DNA of 64,000 bases from Bacteroidia bacterium. GTDB taxonomy: Bacteria; Bacteroidota; Bacteroidia; B-17B0; Aurantibacillaceae. Below the pieces are notes generated by a model. It searched no databases. It was not told where the DNA came from and saw only the letters and a list, made by a program, of their open reading frames with translations. Shown here one piece after another: positions 34,955-43,684 of this stretch; positions within the stretch are counted from its first letter, which is position 1; the number at the start of each line of letters is the position of its first letter. A program made the translations under genes and the position numbers. The stretch lies in the NCBI GenBank assembly GCA_016787895.1, contig JAEUTN010000008.1:89319-153318 (forward strand), read 5' to 3'.

Positions 34955-36001
34955 ATGGCTTCCTTCAACCCCGTTGATACCTATAAACGCTACCGCTCCC
35001 TCAGCAGTCACCGCATCAGCAGTTTGCCCATACTGATTCTGATGCCGCACAGCGCCTGCAATTGCCGCTGCATTATGTGCGACATCTGGAAGGACAACAA
35101 AAACCTCAAACAACTTAAGGAAGAAGATATTCAAAACCTGCTCGCTTCCATTCAAAAACTGAACACCAGGCTGGTACTCATGTCGGGTGGAGAAGCTTTG
35201 CTTAATCAAGGATTTTTCGAACTATGTGCACTGCTTAAAACGCTGGATGTAAAAATCTCTTTGCTTTCCACTGGACTGAGTTTAAAACAACACGCTGAAA
35301 ACATTGTCAAATACCTCGATGATGTGATTGTTTCCGTTGACGGAACAGAAGTTATACACAACAAAATACGCCGCATCCCCCATGCTTTTGCCAAATTAAA
35401 AGAAGGCATAGAAACCATCAAAGCGCTGGACCCTAAATTCAGAATCAGTTCACGCACCGTTATTCAATACGAAAATTTCAGGGCCTGGCCGGAGATGATT
35501 CGTGTGTTGAAGTCGCTTGGACTCAATCAACTCAGCTTTTTACCGGCCGATGTGAGCAGCACCGCGTTCAATCACAGTACTCCGGGTGTTTTAGAGGAGG
35601 GAATAAAACTTCTGCCTGATAAAAACGAACTTCCTGAGCTGAATTCCATTATAGAACAAGTGATAACGGAATTTGCCATGGATTTTCAAAACAAACGCAT
35701 TGCTGAGTCGCCTCAAAAACTCAGGGACTTAGGCAAGTATTATTCGGCCATGCATGGCTTAAATGCATTTCCTGAAAAACCCTGTAATGCCCCCTGGGTT
35801 TCGGCGGTAATTGAGGCCGATGGCACATTACGGCCTTGTTTTTTCCTCGAGAGCCTGGGAAACATTCATGCCTCTTCCTTTGAACACTTATTAAATTCAG
35901 AGCAAAGTCGTGAGTTCCGGAAACAATTAAACACCGCCAAACATCCGGTTTGTGAGCGCTGTGTGTGTTCGCTTTACCTATCACCCCTCAAACACCTCTA
36001 A
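34955..36001 (+). CDS. Radical SAM protein with SPASM-like C-terminal Cys cluster
   Basis: The 348-residue protein carries the radical SAM motif as CNCRCIMC (Cys 35, 39 and 42 in CxxxCxxC spacing), then DIWKDN, LMSGGEALLNQGFF (GGE motif binding SAM) and a TIM-barrel body. Near the end CERCVCSLYLSP provides a second Cys set, and NAPWVSAVIEADGTLRPCFFLESLGNI is the typical lead-in to an auxiliary Fe-S (SPASM/twitch) domain. It is thus likely a peptide- or lipid-modifying enzyme, or an AdoMet-dependent activating factor; substrate unknown. It follows the previous gene by 8 bases. Confidence 0.85.
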   Translation: MASFNPVDTYKRYRSLSSHRISSLPILILMPHSACNCRCIMCDIWKDNKNLKQLKEEDIQNLLASIQKLNTRLVLMSGGEALLNQGFFELCALLKTLDVKISLLSTGLSLKQHAENIVKYLDDVIVSVDGTEVIHNKIRRIPHAFAKLKEGIETIKALDPKFRISSRTVIQYENFRAWPEMIRVLKSLGLNQLSFLPADVSSTAFNHSTPGVLEEGIKLLPDKNELPELNSIIEQVITEFAMDFQNKRIAESPQKLRDLGKYYSAMHGLNAFPEKPCNAPWVSAVIEADGTLRPCFFLESLGNIHASSFEHLLNSEQSREFRKQLNTAKHPVCERCVCSLYLSPLKHL

Positions 36002-36002
36002 G

Positions 36003-36683
36003 ATGTTTCAAAAAGGGCTTCGTTTTGCTGTGAGTACATTTTACAAACCTTTCGTGAAATTGTATTTGCGAAAAAAAAGACCCTTCCGATACAAAGGCTT
36101 GAAGTTGATGGTTGAGCCCGGCGTTTTTCATCCCGGTTTTTTTTTCAGCAGCAAAGTCATGCTGCATTTTCTTGACACCCTTTCACTTAAAGGTCTCAAA
36201 GTGCTTGAAATAGGCTCCGGGAGTGGCATCCTTTCGCTCTACTGCGCGAAAATGGGAGCAGAGGTGACGGCTTGCGACATCAGCTGTACAGCTTGTGAAA
36301 ACACTAAAGCGAATCAGCTGAAGAATGGATTACGATTCAATGTCCTGCATTCTGATTTGTTTTCCTCTCTGCCTGCACAAAGGTTTGACCTTATTTTGGT
36401 AAATCCTCCCTATTATAAAAAAACACCCCGTAACGATTCAGAACACGCCTGGTATTGCGGTGAAGAGGGAGAGTATTTTGAACGGTTTTTTCGTGACCTA
36501 AACACCTTTATCCATAAGAGCAGTCAGGTGTACATGGTTTTGTTCGATGGCATCGATCTTCAGATGATAGAACGCCATGCCAAAAAAAATCGTTTCGCCT
36601 TTACCAGTGTGTATTCCGAGAACAACTGGATAGAACGGAATTTTATTTTGCGTATTGAATCCAGCCCTGCAGGAAACGTATAA
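36003..36683 (+). CDS. SAM-dependent methyltransferase (PrmC/HemK-like NPPY type)
   Basis: The 226-residue protein has the class I methyltransferase core: VLEIGSGSGILSLYCAKMGAEVTACD and, at motif IV, LILVNPPYYKK, the NPPY sequence used by N-methyltransferases acting on planar nitrogens. A hydrophobic basic N-terminus precedes it. PrmC-type release-factor modification is possible, but the setting among radical SAM genes suggests a small-molecule or lipid substrate. The ATG one base after the preceding TAA is the best start; a longer frame to 35952 overlaps the radical SAM gene. Confidence 0.82.
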   Translation: MFQKGLRFAVSTFYKPFVKLYLRKKRPFRYKGLKLMVEPGVFHPGFFFSSKVMLHFLDTLSLKGLKVLEIGSGSGILSLYCAKMGAEVTACDISCTACENTKANQLKNGLRFNVLHSDLFSSLPAQRFDLILVNPPYYKKTPRNDSEHAWYCGEEGEYFERFFRDLNTFIHKSSQVYMVLFDGIDLQMIERHAKKNRFAFTSVYSENNWIERNFILRIESSPAGNV

Positions 36684-36792
36684 GTGCTGCTCCATTGATG
36701 TTATTTCCTGTTTATTAACAGTGCCGCATTTTTGGATAAACGGCAAATGACTTCTGTGAATTTTCCCTATCTTTAATTTTATTCAACTTATA

Positions 36793-37716
36793 ATGCGTTC
36801 CACCCAACTTAACGAAGATCAAAAAGCAGTGTACGCCTGCCTTTGTTATTTTGATGTGTTTCAGCATCCCCTGCGCTTCACCGAAATCTGCGAGTTTATT
36901 TCCATTCCCTTATCAGATTCCAAAGTACACTCCGCTCTTGATGAATTGCTTCACCTGCAACTCATACGCTCCGAATCGGGATTTTATCTTCTTAAAACCG
37001 CCTCCGGAAATAACATACAAAAACGCCTGCGCGCCGAACAGCGTTTTCAGGCCAAACAAACTACCATTCGCCGTTTTGCACGTTTCATTTCTCATTTTCC
37101 CTTTGTTCAATCCGTAGCCATTTCAGGGTCCTGCTCAAAGGGTTTGCTCGAAGAAGACGGGGATGTGGATTATTTTATCATCACCAGCCCGGGTCGTCTT
37201 TGGTTGTGCCGCAGCCTTTTGGTTGGTTTTAAAAAACTCTTTTTGTTTAATTCCAAAAAGTACTTTTGTGTGAATTATTTTTTGAGCGCCGACCAGCTTG
37301 AAATCCCCGACCGCAACGTGTTTGTGGCCTGTGAAATCAGCACCCTGATGCCGGTGAGCAACAAAGCCCTGTTTGATAAATACCTCGAACACAACAAATG
37401 GGTGGAAGATTTTCTGCCCAATAAAAAAGCCTATAACGCCCAGTTTCTAAAAGACCATTTGCCCAAACGTCCTTTATCTCAACTCTTGGAACTGAGCTTC
37501 TCCGGAAAATTAGGCGATGCCCTCGACCGGCGCTTTTTTAAATTGACCCTGAACACCTGGGAAAAAAAGTTTTCCGATTTCAGCAAAGAAGATTTTGACC
37601 TCAACATGAGGAGTAAAAAAAACGTATCCAAACACCACCCCCGTGGCTTTCAGAAAAAAGTGCTTCAGGAATTTGAAAGCCGGATTTCCAATTTTAGTGT
37701 GATTACAGCCGAATGA
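36793..37716 (+). CDS. Nucleotidyltransferase-fold protein with N-terminal helical/winged region
   Basis: The 307-residue protein has the Pol-beta-like signature at about residues 110-125: SGSCSKG followed by EEDGDVDYFII, giving the Gly-Ser and two Asp that bind metal and nucleotide. The first 90 residues look helical, with a helix-turn-helix-like unit (FTEICEFISIPLSDSKVHSALDEL). It could add a nucleotide to a protein, RNA or small molecule, or be an antibiotic-type nucleotidyltransferase. A 109-base gap with a weak TATCTTTA box (36769-36776) precedes it, so it may start a second transcript. Its stop overlaps the next ATG (ATGA). Confidence 0.72.
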   Translation: MRSTQLNEDQKAVYACLCYFDVFQHPLRFTEICEFISIPLSDSKVHSALDELLHLQLIRSESGFYLLKTASGNNIQKRLRAEQRFQAKQTTIRRFARFISHFPFVQSVAISGSCSKGLLEEDGDVDYFIITSPGRLWLCRSLLVGFKKLFLFNSKKYFCVNYFLSADQLEIPDRNVFVACEISTLMPVSNKALFDKYLEHNKWVEDFLPNKKAYNAQFLKDHLPKRPLSQLLELSFSGKLGDALDRRFFKLTLNTWEKKFSDFSKEDFDLNMRSKKNVSKHHPRGFQKKVLQEFESRISNFSVITAE

Positions 37717-39197
37717 AAATTCTCTTCACGCATTCTTATTTCCTTGAGCTGGACGCAAAACAGCTGCAAACGCACAAACCCTATCCTCCTTTGGCGCCCT
37801 TGTATGCCGCTGCTTTGCTAAGGGAACAAAAACACCACGTGGCTTTGGCAGACATACAGTTTGCAAAAAGTCCGGAAGAAATAGAGTCCAGCCTCAACAC
37901 GTTTCAACCTGATGTGCTGGCCATTTATGATGATGGCTTTAACTACCTCACCAAAATGTGCCTTACCAACATGCGCGAAGCCACCTTTCGTATGCTTGAA
38001 CTGGCCAAACAAAAAGGAATTACAACGGTGGTATCATCCAGCGATGCCAGCGATCACTTCGAAAAATACTTTGCAAAGGGAGCCGATTACATAATAATTG
38101 GTGAAGGGGAACAAACACTTTCGGAGCTCATCGCTTTTCTTGAAAATAAACCAGGCTCTTCAAAATCAGGCATTGAAGGTTTGGCTTTTCGGGAGGATGG
38201 GAATACCGTTAAAACGAAAAGCCGGCAGGTAATGCGCGAATTGGATGAGCTGCCTCCTCCGGCCTGGGACCTGGTGAACCTTGAACCTTACCGCAACACC
38301 TGGATGAAACACCAGGGGTATTTTTCGCTCAACTTTGTTACCACCCGTGGTTGCCCCTACAAATGCAACTGGTGCGCCAAACCCATTTATGGCAACCGAT
38401 ACAATTCCCACTCTCCTGAAAAAGTAGCTGAACTCATTCAATCCCTTCATCAGAAAACTAACTTTGATCATATCTGGTTTGCTGATGATATTTTTGGATT
38501 AAAACCCGGCTGGCTTAGAGACTTTAATTCAGCCATGAAAAAACAGGGATTAAAAATTCCTTATAAAATTCAAAGTCGTGCCGACCTGCTTTTGGAAGAC
38601 GAAGCCATTGCCCATTTGGCGGAATCGGGTTGCGAAGAGGTGTGGATGGGCGCGGAAAGCGGTTCACAGCGCATTTTGGACGCTATGGACAAAGGCACAA
38701 CGGTTGAACAGATTAAAGAAGCCACGAGCTTATTAAAAAAACACGGCATCAAAGCCTGTTTCTTTTTGCAATTTGGTTACAGCGGCGAAACCATGGAAGA
38801 CATAAAAAAAACCATTGCACTTGTGGAGGAACTTTCGCCGGATGACATTGGCATTTCCGTTTCCTATCCCCTGCCCGGTACTAAATTTTACGAACGCGTG
38901 AAAAATGAATTGGTGAACAAACAAAACTGGACCGACTCCGACGATCTGGACATGATGTTCAACAGCACCTATTCTTCTGATTTTTATCGATTGCTGCAAC
39001 GTTATGTGCATTACAGTTTCAGAACCAACAAAGCCATTGAAGAGCTCAAAAAACGACAGTTCAAACGCTCCTCTTTGCTTGGCCCCTATTACCGCCTAAA
39101 AAAATTACAACTCAAACACAAACTCCTGAAGTTTGAACCACGGTCGCAGGTGTTTCTCTTGCAGAATGCAAAATCTCTGCTTTTAAAGACGGATTAA
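37713..39197 (+). CDS. Second cobalamin-binding-type radical SAM protein
   Basis: The 494-residue protein mirrors the one at 33447: an N-terminal B12-like region (THSYFLELDAKQLQTHKPYPPLAPLYAAALLREQ, FQPDVLAIYDDGF, ADYIIIGEGEQTLSEL) and a radical SAM core with CPYKCNWC at residues 214-221, DHIWFADDIFGLKPGW and GAESGSQRILDAMDKGTT. It shares the domain order of class B methyltransferases and BchE-like cyclases. Start is ATG overlapping the NTase stop. The two B12-type enzymes are not close copies of each other in the N-terminal half, so they likely catalyse different steps. Confidence 0.82.
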   Translation: MKILFTHSYFLELDAKQLQTHKPYPPLAPLYAAALLREQKHHVALADIQFAKSPEEIESSLNTFQPDVLAIYDDGFNYLTKMCLTNMREATFRMLELAKQKGITTVVSSSDASDHFEKYFAKGADYIIIGEGEQTLSELIAFLENKPGSSKSGIEGLAFREDGNTVKTKSRQVMRELDELPPPAWDLVNLEPYRNTWMKHQGYFSLNFVTTRGCPYKCNWCAKPIYGNRYNSHSPEKVAELIQSLHQKTNFDHIWFADDIFGLKPGWLRDFNSAMKKQGLKIPYKIQSRADLLLEDEAIAHLAESGCEEVWMGAESGSQRILDAMDKGTTVEQIKEATSLLKKHGIKACFFLQFGYSGETMEDIKKTIALVEELSPDDIGISVSYPLPGTKFYERVKNELVNKQNWTDSDDLDMMFNSTYSSDFYRLLQRYVHYSFRTNKAIEELKKRQFKRSSLLGPYYRLKKLQLKHKLLKFEPRSQVFLLQNAKSLLLKTD

Positions 39198-39198
39198 C

Positions 39199-40020
39199 AT
39201 GAAAACCGAAGAGCGCATTCAGGAAGAGCTGGTCAGCAAAGCATTCAGCGATCAGTCGGTGAAATTTGACAGCATCACCACCGGCAATCCCATGGAGCGC
39301 TGGTACCGGGATTTTACCCGCGCTAAGGTTTTACCGTATATGAAAGCCGGCGAACAGGTGCTTGAGCTCAATTGCGGTACCGCTTTGGATGCGGTTTTTT
39401 TTGCACAACAGGGCTTGAAGGTAATGGCTACCGACAATTCAGAAGGTATGTTGCAACAAAGCAGGGAAAAAATACATCGACATCAATTGCAAAATCAAAT
39501 TGAGGTGTTGCGTTGTTCCTTTCATGATCTTTCGCCCTTACCCAAAGGAAAAACATACGATCACGTGTTTTCCAATTTTGGGGGACTCAATTGCAGTGAA
39601 GATTTGAGCACGGTCATCAAACAAGTGGATGCGCAGATAAACAAAGGCGCCATGGTGCATTGGGTGGTGATTGCTCCGCTTTGCCCCTGGGAGTGGCTTT
39701 CAGTATTCAAGGGGCGTTTTTCCTATGCCTTTCGTCGTTTCAACAAAAAAGGCGTGGAATCGAAAATTGACGGGAACCCTTTTATGACCTATTATTATTC
39801 CTCGGCCTATATCAAAAGGCATTTTGGGGAAAAGTACCGGCTGGTCCAACTTCATGGCATGGGTTGTTTTTTGCCTCCCACTTACAAAGAACATTTTCCG
39901 AAACAATGGCCCCGATTGTTTGCTGCTATGAAAGGGCTTGAAAAAAAACTCTCGGGTGTTTGGCCTTTCAATCGTTTTGGGGACCTTTACCTTATAAGTC
40001 TTCAAAAAATCAGGGACTAA
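39199..40020 (+). CDS. Class I SAM-dependent methyltransferase
   Basis: The 273-residue protein has VLELNCGTALDAVFFAQQGLKVMATDNSEGML (motif I and post-I Asp) and a middle segment HVFSNFGGLNCSEDL in place of motif IV, as in many methyltransferase-domain-11/25 proteins. The C-terminal 100 residues are longer than a minimal domain and include several aromatic and basic residues (RRFNKKG, YYYSSAYIKRHF), possibly a substrate or membrane-contact surface. It begins one base after the radical SAM gene and ends the operon. Confidence 0.85.
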   Translation: MKTEERIQEELVSKAFSDQSVKFDSITTGNPMERWYRDFTRAKVLPYMKAGEQVLELNCGTALDAVFFAQQGLKVMATDNSEGMLQQSREKIHRHQLQNQIEVLRCSFHDLSPLPKGKTYDHVFSNFGGLNCSEDLSTVIKQVDAQINKGAMVHWVVIAPLCPWEWLSVFKGRFSYAFRRFNKKGVESKIDGNPFMTYYYSSAYIKRHFGEKYRLVQLHGMGCFLPPTYKEHFPKQWPRLFAAMKGLEKKLSGVWPFNRFGDLYLISLQKIRD

Positions 40021-40038
40021 ACAAAAGGAGAGTATATT

Positions 40039-40071
40039 TTTGAACAATTCGAGCACAGGATTGTAACTTTA
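40039..40071 (+). promoter_or_regulatory. Candidate promoter of the gene at 40087
   Basis: TTTG (40039-40042), a 21-base spacer and TAACTTTA (40064-40071, one mismatch to TAnnTTTG) lie 15 bases before the ATG. Confidence 0.4.
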
Positions 40072-40086
40072 CCATAACAGAATACC

Positions 40087-40812
40087 ATGTTAAACCCGGT
40101 GAACATAAAAGAATTGCTGAGCAAGAGTAAACAGCAAAACAGGGGGCAAGGCGAGCACCTGATCGAAGATGCCAAACGGGTGCTGCGTCGAGACCTTTTC
40201 AGTGAAAGCAAAATTCTTCAAAACCTGAAAGCCTATAATTCAGCAAAAGATTTGCTGGAAGAGGAAGGTTTGGATAAGGAAAACCTCTTTTTGTTGAAGG
40301 ACATCAAAACCACCTGTGTGAATTACCGGCTGCGCTTTTTAGATTCGGAATTTTACAGCGCTGAGATTCCCTTTGAAGCCATTGCCAAAATCAAAGCTTT
40401 GAACCAGAGTCAGCACAAGGACCTCAAACATTTTAAAGTATTGGGCAGTAAGCAGGCACTTTGCGGAAAAAGTGAGGAGGAAGTGCTTTTGCTTTGTAAA
40501 ACCCTGGATGAAAATTATTACCTCATCCACCGCTGGGGCCAAGCCCTCAAATGGAGCCGCAGATGGTTCACCTGGCCGTTAAGGAATTTTGAGAATCTTT
40601 TTATTTCGGTTGCACTTATTACGGCCTTTATTACCCTTGTTTTGCCTACCGGTTTAATTTCACTCGACGAAACCATTGGTTACTTTAGCGGTTTTAGGTT
40701 GGCCGCCTTCTTCCATCTTCTCATTTTTAATTTCGGGGTCACCGCTTACATCACCTTTGCTTTTAATAAAAACTTCAGCTCATCGGTGTGGAACCAGAGT
40801 TCGGAGTTTTGA
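40087..40812 (+). CDS. Hypothetical protein with two C-terminal membrane segments
   Basis: The 241-residue protein has a helical, lysine/glutamate-rich N-terminal part of about 170 residues (KQQNRGQGEHLIEDAKRVLRRDLFSES, then a globular stretch) followed by two membrane spans (FISVALITAFITLVLPTGLI and LAAFFHLLIFNFGVTAYITFAF) and a short tail. It may be a membrane-tethered cytoplasmic protein. I do not recognise the family. It stands alone, separated from the methyltransferase by 66 bases with its own candidate promoter. Confidence 0.65.
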   Translation: MLNPVNIKELLSKSKQQNRGQGEHLIEDAKRVLRRDLFSESKILQNLKAYNSAKDLLEEEGLDKENLFLLKDIKTTCVNYRLRFLDSEFYSAEIPFEAIAKIKALNQSQHKDLKHFKVLGSKQALCGKSEEEVLLLCKTLDENYYLIHRWGQALKWSRRWFTWPLRNFENLFISVALITAFITLVLPTGLISLDETIGYFSGFRLAAFFHLLIFNFGVTAYITFAFNKNFSSSVWNQSSEF

Positions 40813-40871
40813 TGATTTAGTTTGACCTTCTGGTGTTTCGAGAGTGGGGATGTCTTTGGCTGTTATGCTGC

Positions 40872-41444
40872 TTAATGTATCGTCGTCTCCAGAAGAATTT
40901 GATCGACTATCGAGTCAAATCGTTTTCGACTGTCGATACGATTCTCAAATTTCAAATGAATAACTCTCTTTTTCTCTTCAAAAACTGCATCCGTGACAAG
41001 AACTGTGTCCGGTAATGGCTGCATATATTTATAAATGAAAAGCTTTTTATCACTTATATTTCGAGAACTGTCAATAGTGTGGGGAATCACCAAATGTTCG
41101 CTAATAAGTTTTGGAAATTCTTTAAAGATGGCAAACCCTGTGTCGCATTCTGCATAGCTCGAGTGCTCAATGGTCAGGAAAAATTTAGCTGATGGTAAAA
41201 GTGTTTTGACAAAACCAGATTCCATGACAATTGGTTCAGACCTGCTCTGCAAACGATACTTCCTTAAAAATCCACAAGAATGATCAGACTTATCTGTCCA
41301 AAAAAATAGCGTATCGTCGTTGTGCATTTTTGGAACAGTTATTTCACAGATACTATCGTGCAAACGAATCGTCACTTTTTCCAATGTCTTGTCACAACAT
41401 GAATAAAACGCAATCATAACCGAAAAGATAATCGTTCGTATCAT
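40872..41444 (-). CDS. Hypothetical lipoprotein
   Basis: The 190-residue protein has a short hydrophobic leader (MIRTIIFSVMIAFYSCC) with Cys after YS, so a lipoprotein anchor is plausible. No recognisable domain follows. It is convergent with the gene at 40087. Its base composition is more A+T-rich than the operons around it, like the next three genes, suggesting a less conserved patch. Confidence 0.55.
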   Translation of the reverse strand: MIRTIIFSVMIAFYSCCDKTLEKVTIRLHDSICEITVPKMHNDDTLFFWTDKSDHSCGFLRKYRLQSRSEPIVMESGFVKTLLPSAKFFLTIEHSSYAECDTGFAIFKEFPKLISEHLVIPHTIDSSRNISDKKLFIYKYMQPLPDTVLVTDAVFEEKKRVIHLKFENRIDSRKRFDSIVDQILLETTIH

Positions 41445-41561
41445 TAGGTTGCTGCTAAGTACTATATCTTCACAATCACTCTTATTTCCTTTTCAAATCG
41501 AAAAATCCTTCTTTGGCATTGGAGCCTTTATTATTATACTCCATTTGCCAGGCAAAACAAA

Positions 41562-42056
41562 TTAGTTTTCGTCTACTCCTATTATTTCGTGTCCTTGTGA
41601 ACTTTTATTTAATTTTAATATTGAATCTTGTATTTGCTGATATTTACTGGAACTGATTGCATAAAAATTGTTTGGTATAGTGTAAAACATTCGTGGAGGA
41701 AGCTCATTAAATATTTCAACGGCTTTCAAATAATATTTGTAAGGCATATTATCAGTAATAATAACATGAACGCCATTTAAGCTATCACCCGATGTTTTGA
41801 GTTTATTTAGGTAAAAGCGCATCATATTAAGCGCCTGCTCGTTAGCTATTGTATCTGTTGTTAATGTAAATGTCTGGTAGGCTCGTAGTTTATTTAAATA
41901 GTCTGGGTCTGCACAAGTAGGAGGCGCGTAGGTTGTCACTGTATAGGATCTTTTATCGTTTTGGCCTTGTTTTGTATTTATCTGGAAATATATAACTAAT
42001 GCAGTCGTCAATAGGAGTCCTAAAGTCAAAACGAAATATATGATGTTATTTTTCAT
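41562..42056 (-). CDS. Hypothetical protein with one N-terminal membrane segment
   Basis: The 164-residue protein has one hydrophobic segment (IIYFVLTLGLLLTTALVIYF) near the start and a polar domain after it, so it is anchored with the bulk outside the cytoplasm. No motif is recognised. I start at the ATG (MKNNIIYF) preceded by GGGG; the longer reading frame begins with TTG and adds nine residues. Confidence 0.55.
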   Translation of the reverse strand: MKNNIIYFVLTLGLLLTTALVIYFQINTKQGQNDKRSYTVTTYAPPTCADPDYLNKLRAYQTFTLTTDTIANEQALNMMRFYLNKLKTSGDSLNGVHVIITDNMPYKYYLKAVEIFNELPPRMFYTIPNNFYAISSSKYQQIQDSILKLNKSSQGHEIIGVDEN

Positions 42057-42210
42057 CCCCCGATGCTGTTCGGCTATTTCCAATAAAGTATGGCGACTAA
42101 TCTAGAGATTTTTCTCTGTCGAATGTAAGAATTTGAGCTGAATGCGTAGAAAAATGCAAATAGGCCTGATGCTGTCATTAGGGGACACGGCGTTTTGACC
42201 TGGTACCAAT

Positions 42211-42510
42211 TTATTTACGTTTTCTTTTCTTAACGGGATTTTGCTTTGTATGGAAAACAGCGGATACAATGATTTGTTTTCCGAAAACCTCATAGTTGAT
42301 CACGAAAGGAAATCGAGTCATAACGGCCTCGTGAATATGGGCGAACTTTATCGGGAAAAGGGAAGGGTTATCATTGATTATTGCAAGCAGCTGAAAAACT
42401 TCCTCCTCAAATTCAAAACCAAGTCCCGGAAGTTTTTTATTATAGTACCGGCAAGATTCAGTTATTTCAGAGATTGCTTGCTCAAGCAGAATTATTTTGT
42501 AGGATGGCAA
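42211..42510 (-). CDS. RelE/ParE-type toxin of a type II toxin-antitoxin pair
   Basis: The 99-residue protein has the RelE/ParE fold pattern: EQAISEITESCRYYNKKLPGLGFEFEEEVFQLL, NPSLFPIKF, RFPFVINYEVFGKQIIVSAVFHTKQNP. The C-terminal tail is a run of Lys/Arg. These toxins inhibit translation or DNA gyrase. The only in-frame start is TTG, one base after the antitoxin TAA stop; no ATG lies near it, so translation is presumably coupled. Antitoxin-first order is normal for this class. Confidence 0.85.
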   Translation of the reverse strand: MPSYKIILLEQAISEITESCRYYNKKLPGLGFEFEEEVFQLLAIINDNPSLFPIKFAHIHEAVMTRFPFVINYEVFGKQIIVSAVFHTKQNPVKKRKRK

Positions 42511-42511
42511 T

Positions 42512-42748
42512 TTACACTGAGAGTTTCTGTTTTACCCGTTTACGAGCTTCCGAAAGTGAGTAACCTTTAGTTTTGCCGGCTTTGTACGCTGCTGATCTTT
42601 TAAGAATTTCTTTTTGCTGTTCCACTTTCATTAAGCTTGAATTACCTTGACGGTAAACTTCCAAAAGTTGATAAACAACTTCGAGCACTTTGGTATCCGC
42701 CTCGTCGATATATTTGTGTACTTTGGTACGAATGGCTGTCGTTGTCAT
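42512..42748 (-). CDS. Antitoxin of the RelE/ParE-type pair
   Basis: The 78-residue protein is mostly helical, with a basic C-terminal part (KAGKTKGYSLSEARKRVKQKLSV) and a short N-terminal helix (TTTAIRTKVHKYIDEAD), the pattern of small addiction-module antitoxins found next to ParE-type toxins in Bacteroidota. It is expected to bind and neutralise the toxin and to repress the pair. It has an ATG start with a weak TATCTTTA -7 box at 42769-42776. Confidence 0.8.
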   Translation of the reverse strand: MTTTAIRTKVHKYIDEADTKVLEVVYQLLEVYRQGNSSLMKVEQQKEILKRSAAYKAGKTKGYSLSEARKRVKQKLSV

Positions 42749-42944
42749 GTTTGGATAAATTTGTTCCTTAAAGATAATGATTTCTGAGAAAATTAAAAGA
42801 TTGTCACGGGGTCGCCATAAGCCACATTTTCCGACTTAACCCTCACGAAGCATCGAGACTACAAGGCTCTTTTGACTCTTTGTAGGGCTTGGGACCAGTT
42901 TTTGGCTTTTGACCTTGTTCTCCCAAACAGCGGGATTACTTTAC

Positions 42945-43271
42945 CTAATGTCCATCTCCCCAAATCTTCACTTTAATGTTATCCATTTGTTCGTTAAGTT
43001 TGAGTTGGCAGGATAGACGTGAAGTAGGTGTAATGTTGGGTAAGGTGTCGAGCATGGCGTATTCGTCGTCGGTAATGGGCGGCAAAGCATCAAAGCCCTG
43101 CAGCACCTCCACGTGGCAGGTGGCGCACAAGGCCATTCCCCCGCAGGTGGCGAGGATGTCGTAATCGTTTCCTTTTAAAATCTCCATTAAACTTAAACCC
43201 ATATCGGTGGGTGCTTCCAGCGTACTGAAACTTAAATCCGGATTTTGTATGTGTATTTTTATATCGGCCAT
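42945..43271 (-). CDS. 2Fe-2S ferredoxin (adrenodoxin type)
   Basis: The 108-residue protein has the [2Fe-2S] ligands in CGGMALCATC (C-x5-C-x2-C) and a fourth Cys in SRLSCQL, which is the adrenodoxin/bacterial ferredoxin arrangement. The sequence IKIHIQNPDLSFSTLEAPTDMGLSLMEIL is the typical N-terminal strand and helix. It serves as a small electron carrier, partner unknown. The ATG giving MADIKIH is preferred over an upstream extension that overlaps mce. It starts 5 bases after the mce stop. Confidence 0.9.
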   Translation of the reverse strand: MADIKIHIQNPDLSFSTLEAPTDMGLSLMEILKGNDYDILATCGGMALCATCHVEVLQGFDALPPITDDEYAMLDTLPNITPTSRLSCQLKLNEQMDNIKVKIWGDGH

Positions 43272-43276
43272 GTTAT

Positions 43277-43684
43277 CTATTTTGTTTTTTCCTGGCAAAG
43301 TTCCACTAAAACGCCATTTGTGCTTTTGGGATGCAAAAAACAAATGCGTTTGTTATCGGCTCCGTCTTTCGCCTGGGTGTTCAATAATTCAAATCCTTCG
43401 TTTTTCAAACGTTTCATTTCTTCTTCAATATTATCCACCTCGTAGGCAATGTGGTGAATGCCCTCTCCTTTTTTTTCAATGAAACGCGCAATGGCAGAAG
43501 TTTCGGTGCTGGCCTCCAGTAATTCCACCTTGGTTTCACCCAGCATAAAAAAGGAGGTTTTTACGCCTTCACTTTCTACACTTTCCACCTTGTATTGGGC
43601 TTTGCCAAACAACCTGGTAAAAAGCGCGTTGCTTTCTTCAATGTTTTTAACGGCTATGCCGATGTGTTCAATTTTTTTAATCAT
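43277..43684 (-). CDS. mce: Methylmalonyl-CoA epimerase
   Basis: This 135-residue vicinal-oxygen-chelate enzyme interconverts (2R)- and (2S)-methylmalonyl-CoA. It starts KKIEHIGIAVKNIEESNALF, has the metal ligands HIGIA (His), GEGIHHIAYEVDNI (His) and LVELCQ (Glu), and KNEGFELLN. Length is normal. It shares one base with the J-domain gene (TGATG) and precedes a ferredoxin, so the three form one transcript. It implies methylmalonyl-CoA mutase elsewhere in the genome. Confidence 0.93.
   Translation of the reverse strand: MIKKIEHIGIAVKNIEESNALFTRLFGKAQYKVESVESEGVKTSFFMLGETKVELLEASTETSAIARFIEKKGEGIHHIAYEVDNIEEEMKRLKNEGFELLNTQAKDGADNKRICFLHPKSTNGVLVELCQEKTK

Noticed and set aside
42831..42895. 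Hairpin CTACAAGG...CTTTGTAG as a terminator
   Set aside because: Weak, imperfect stem without a T-run on either strand.
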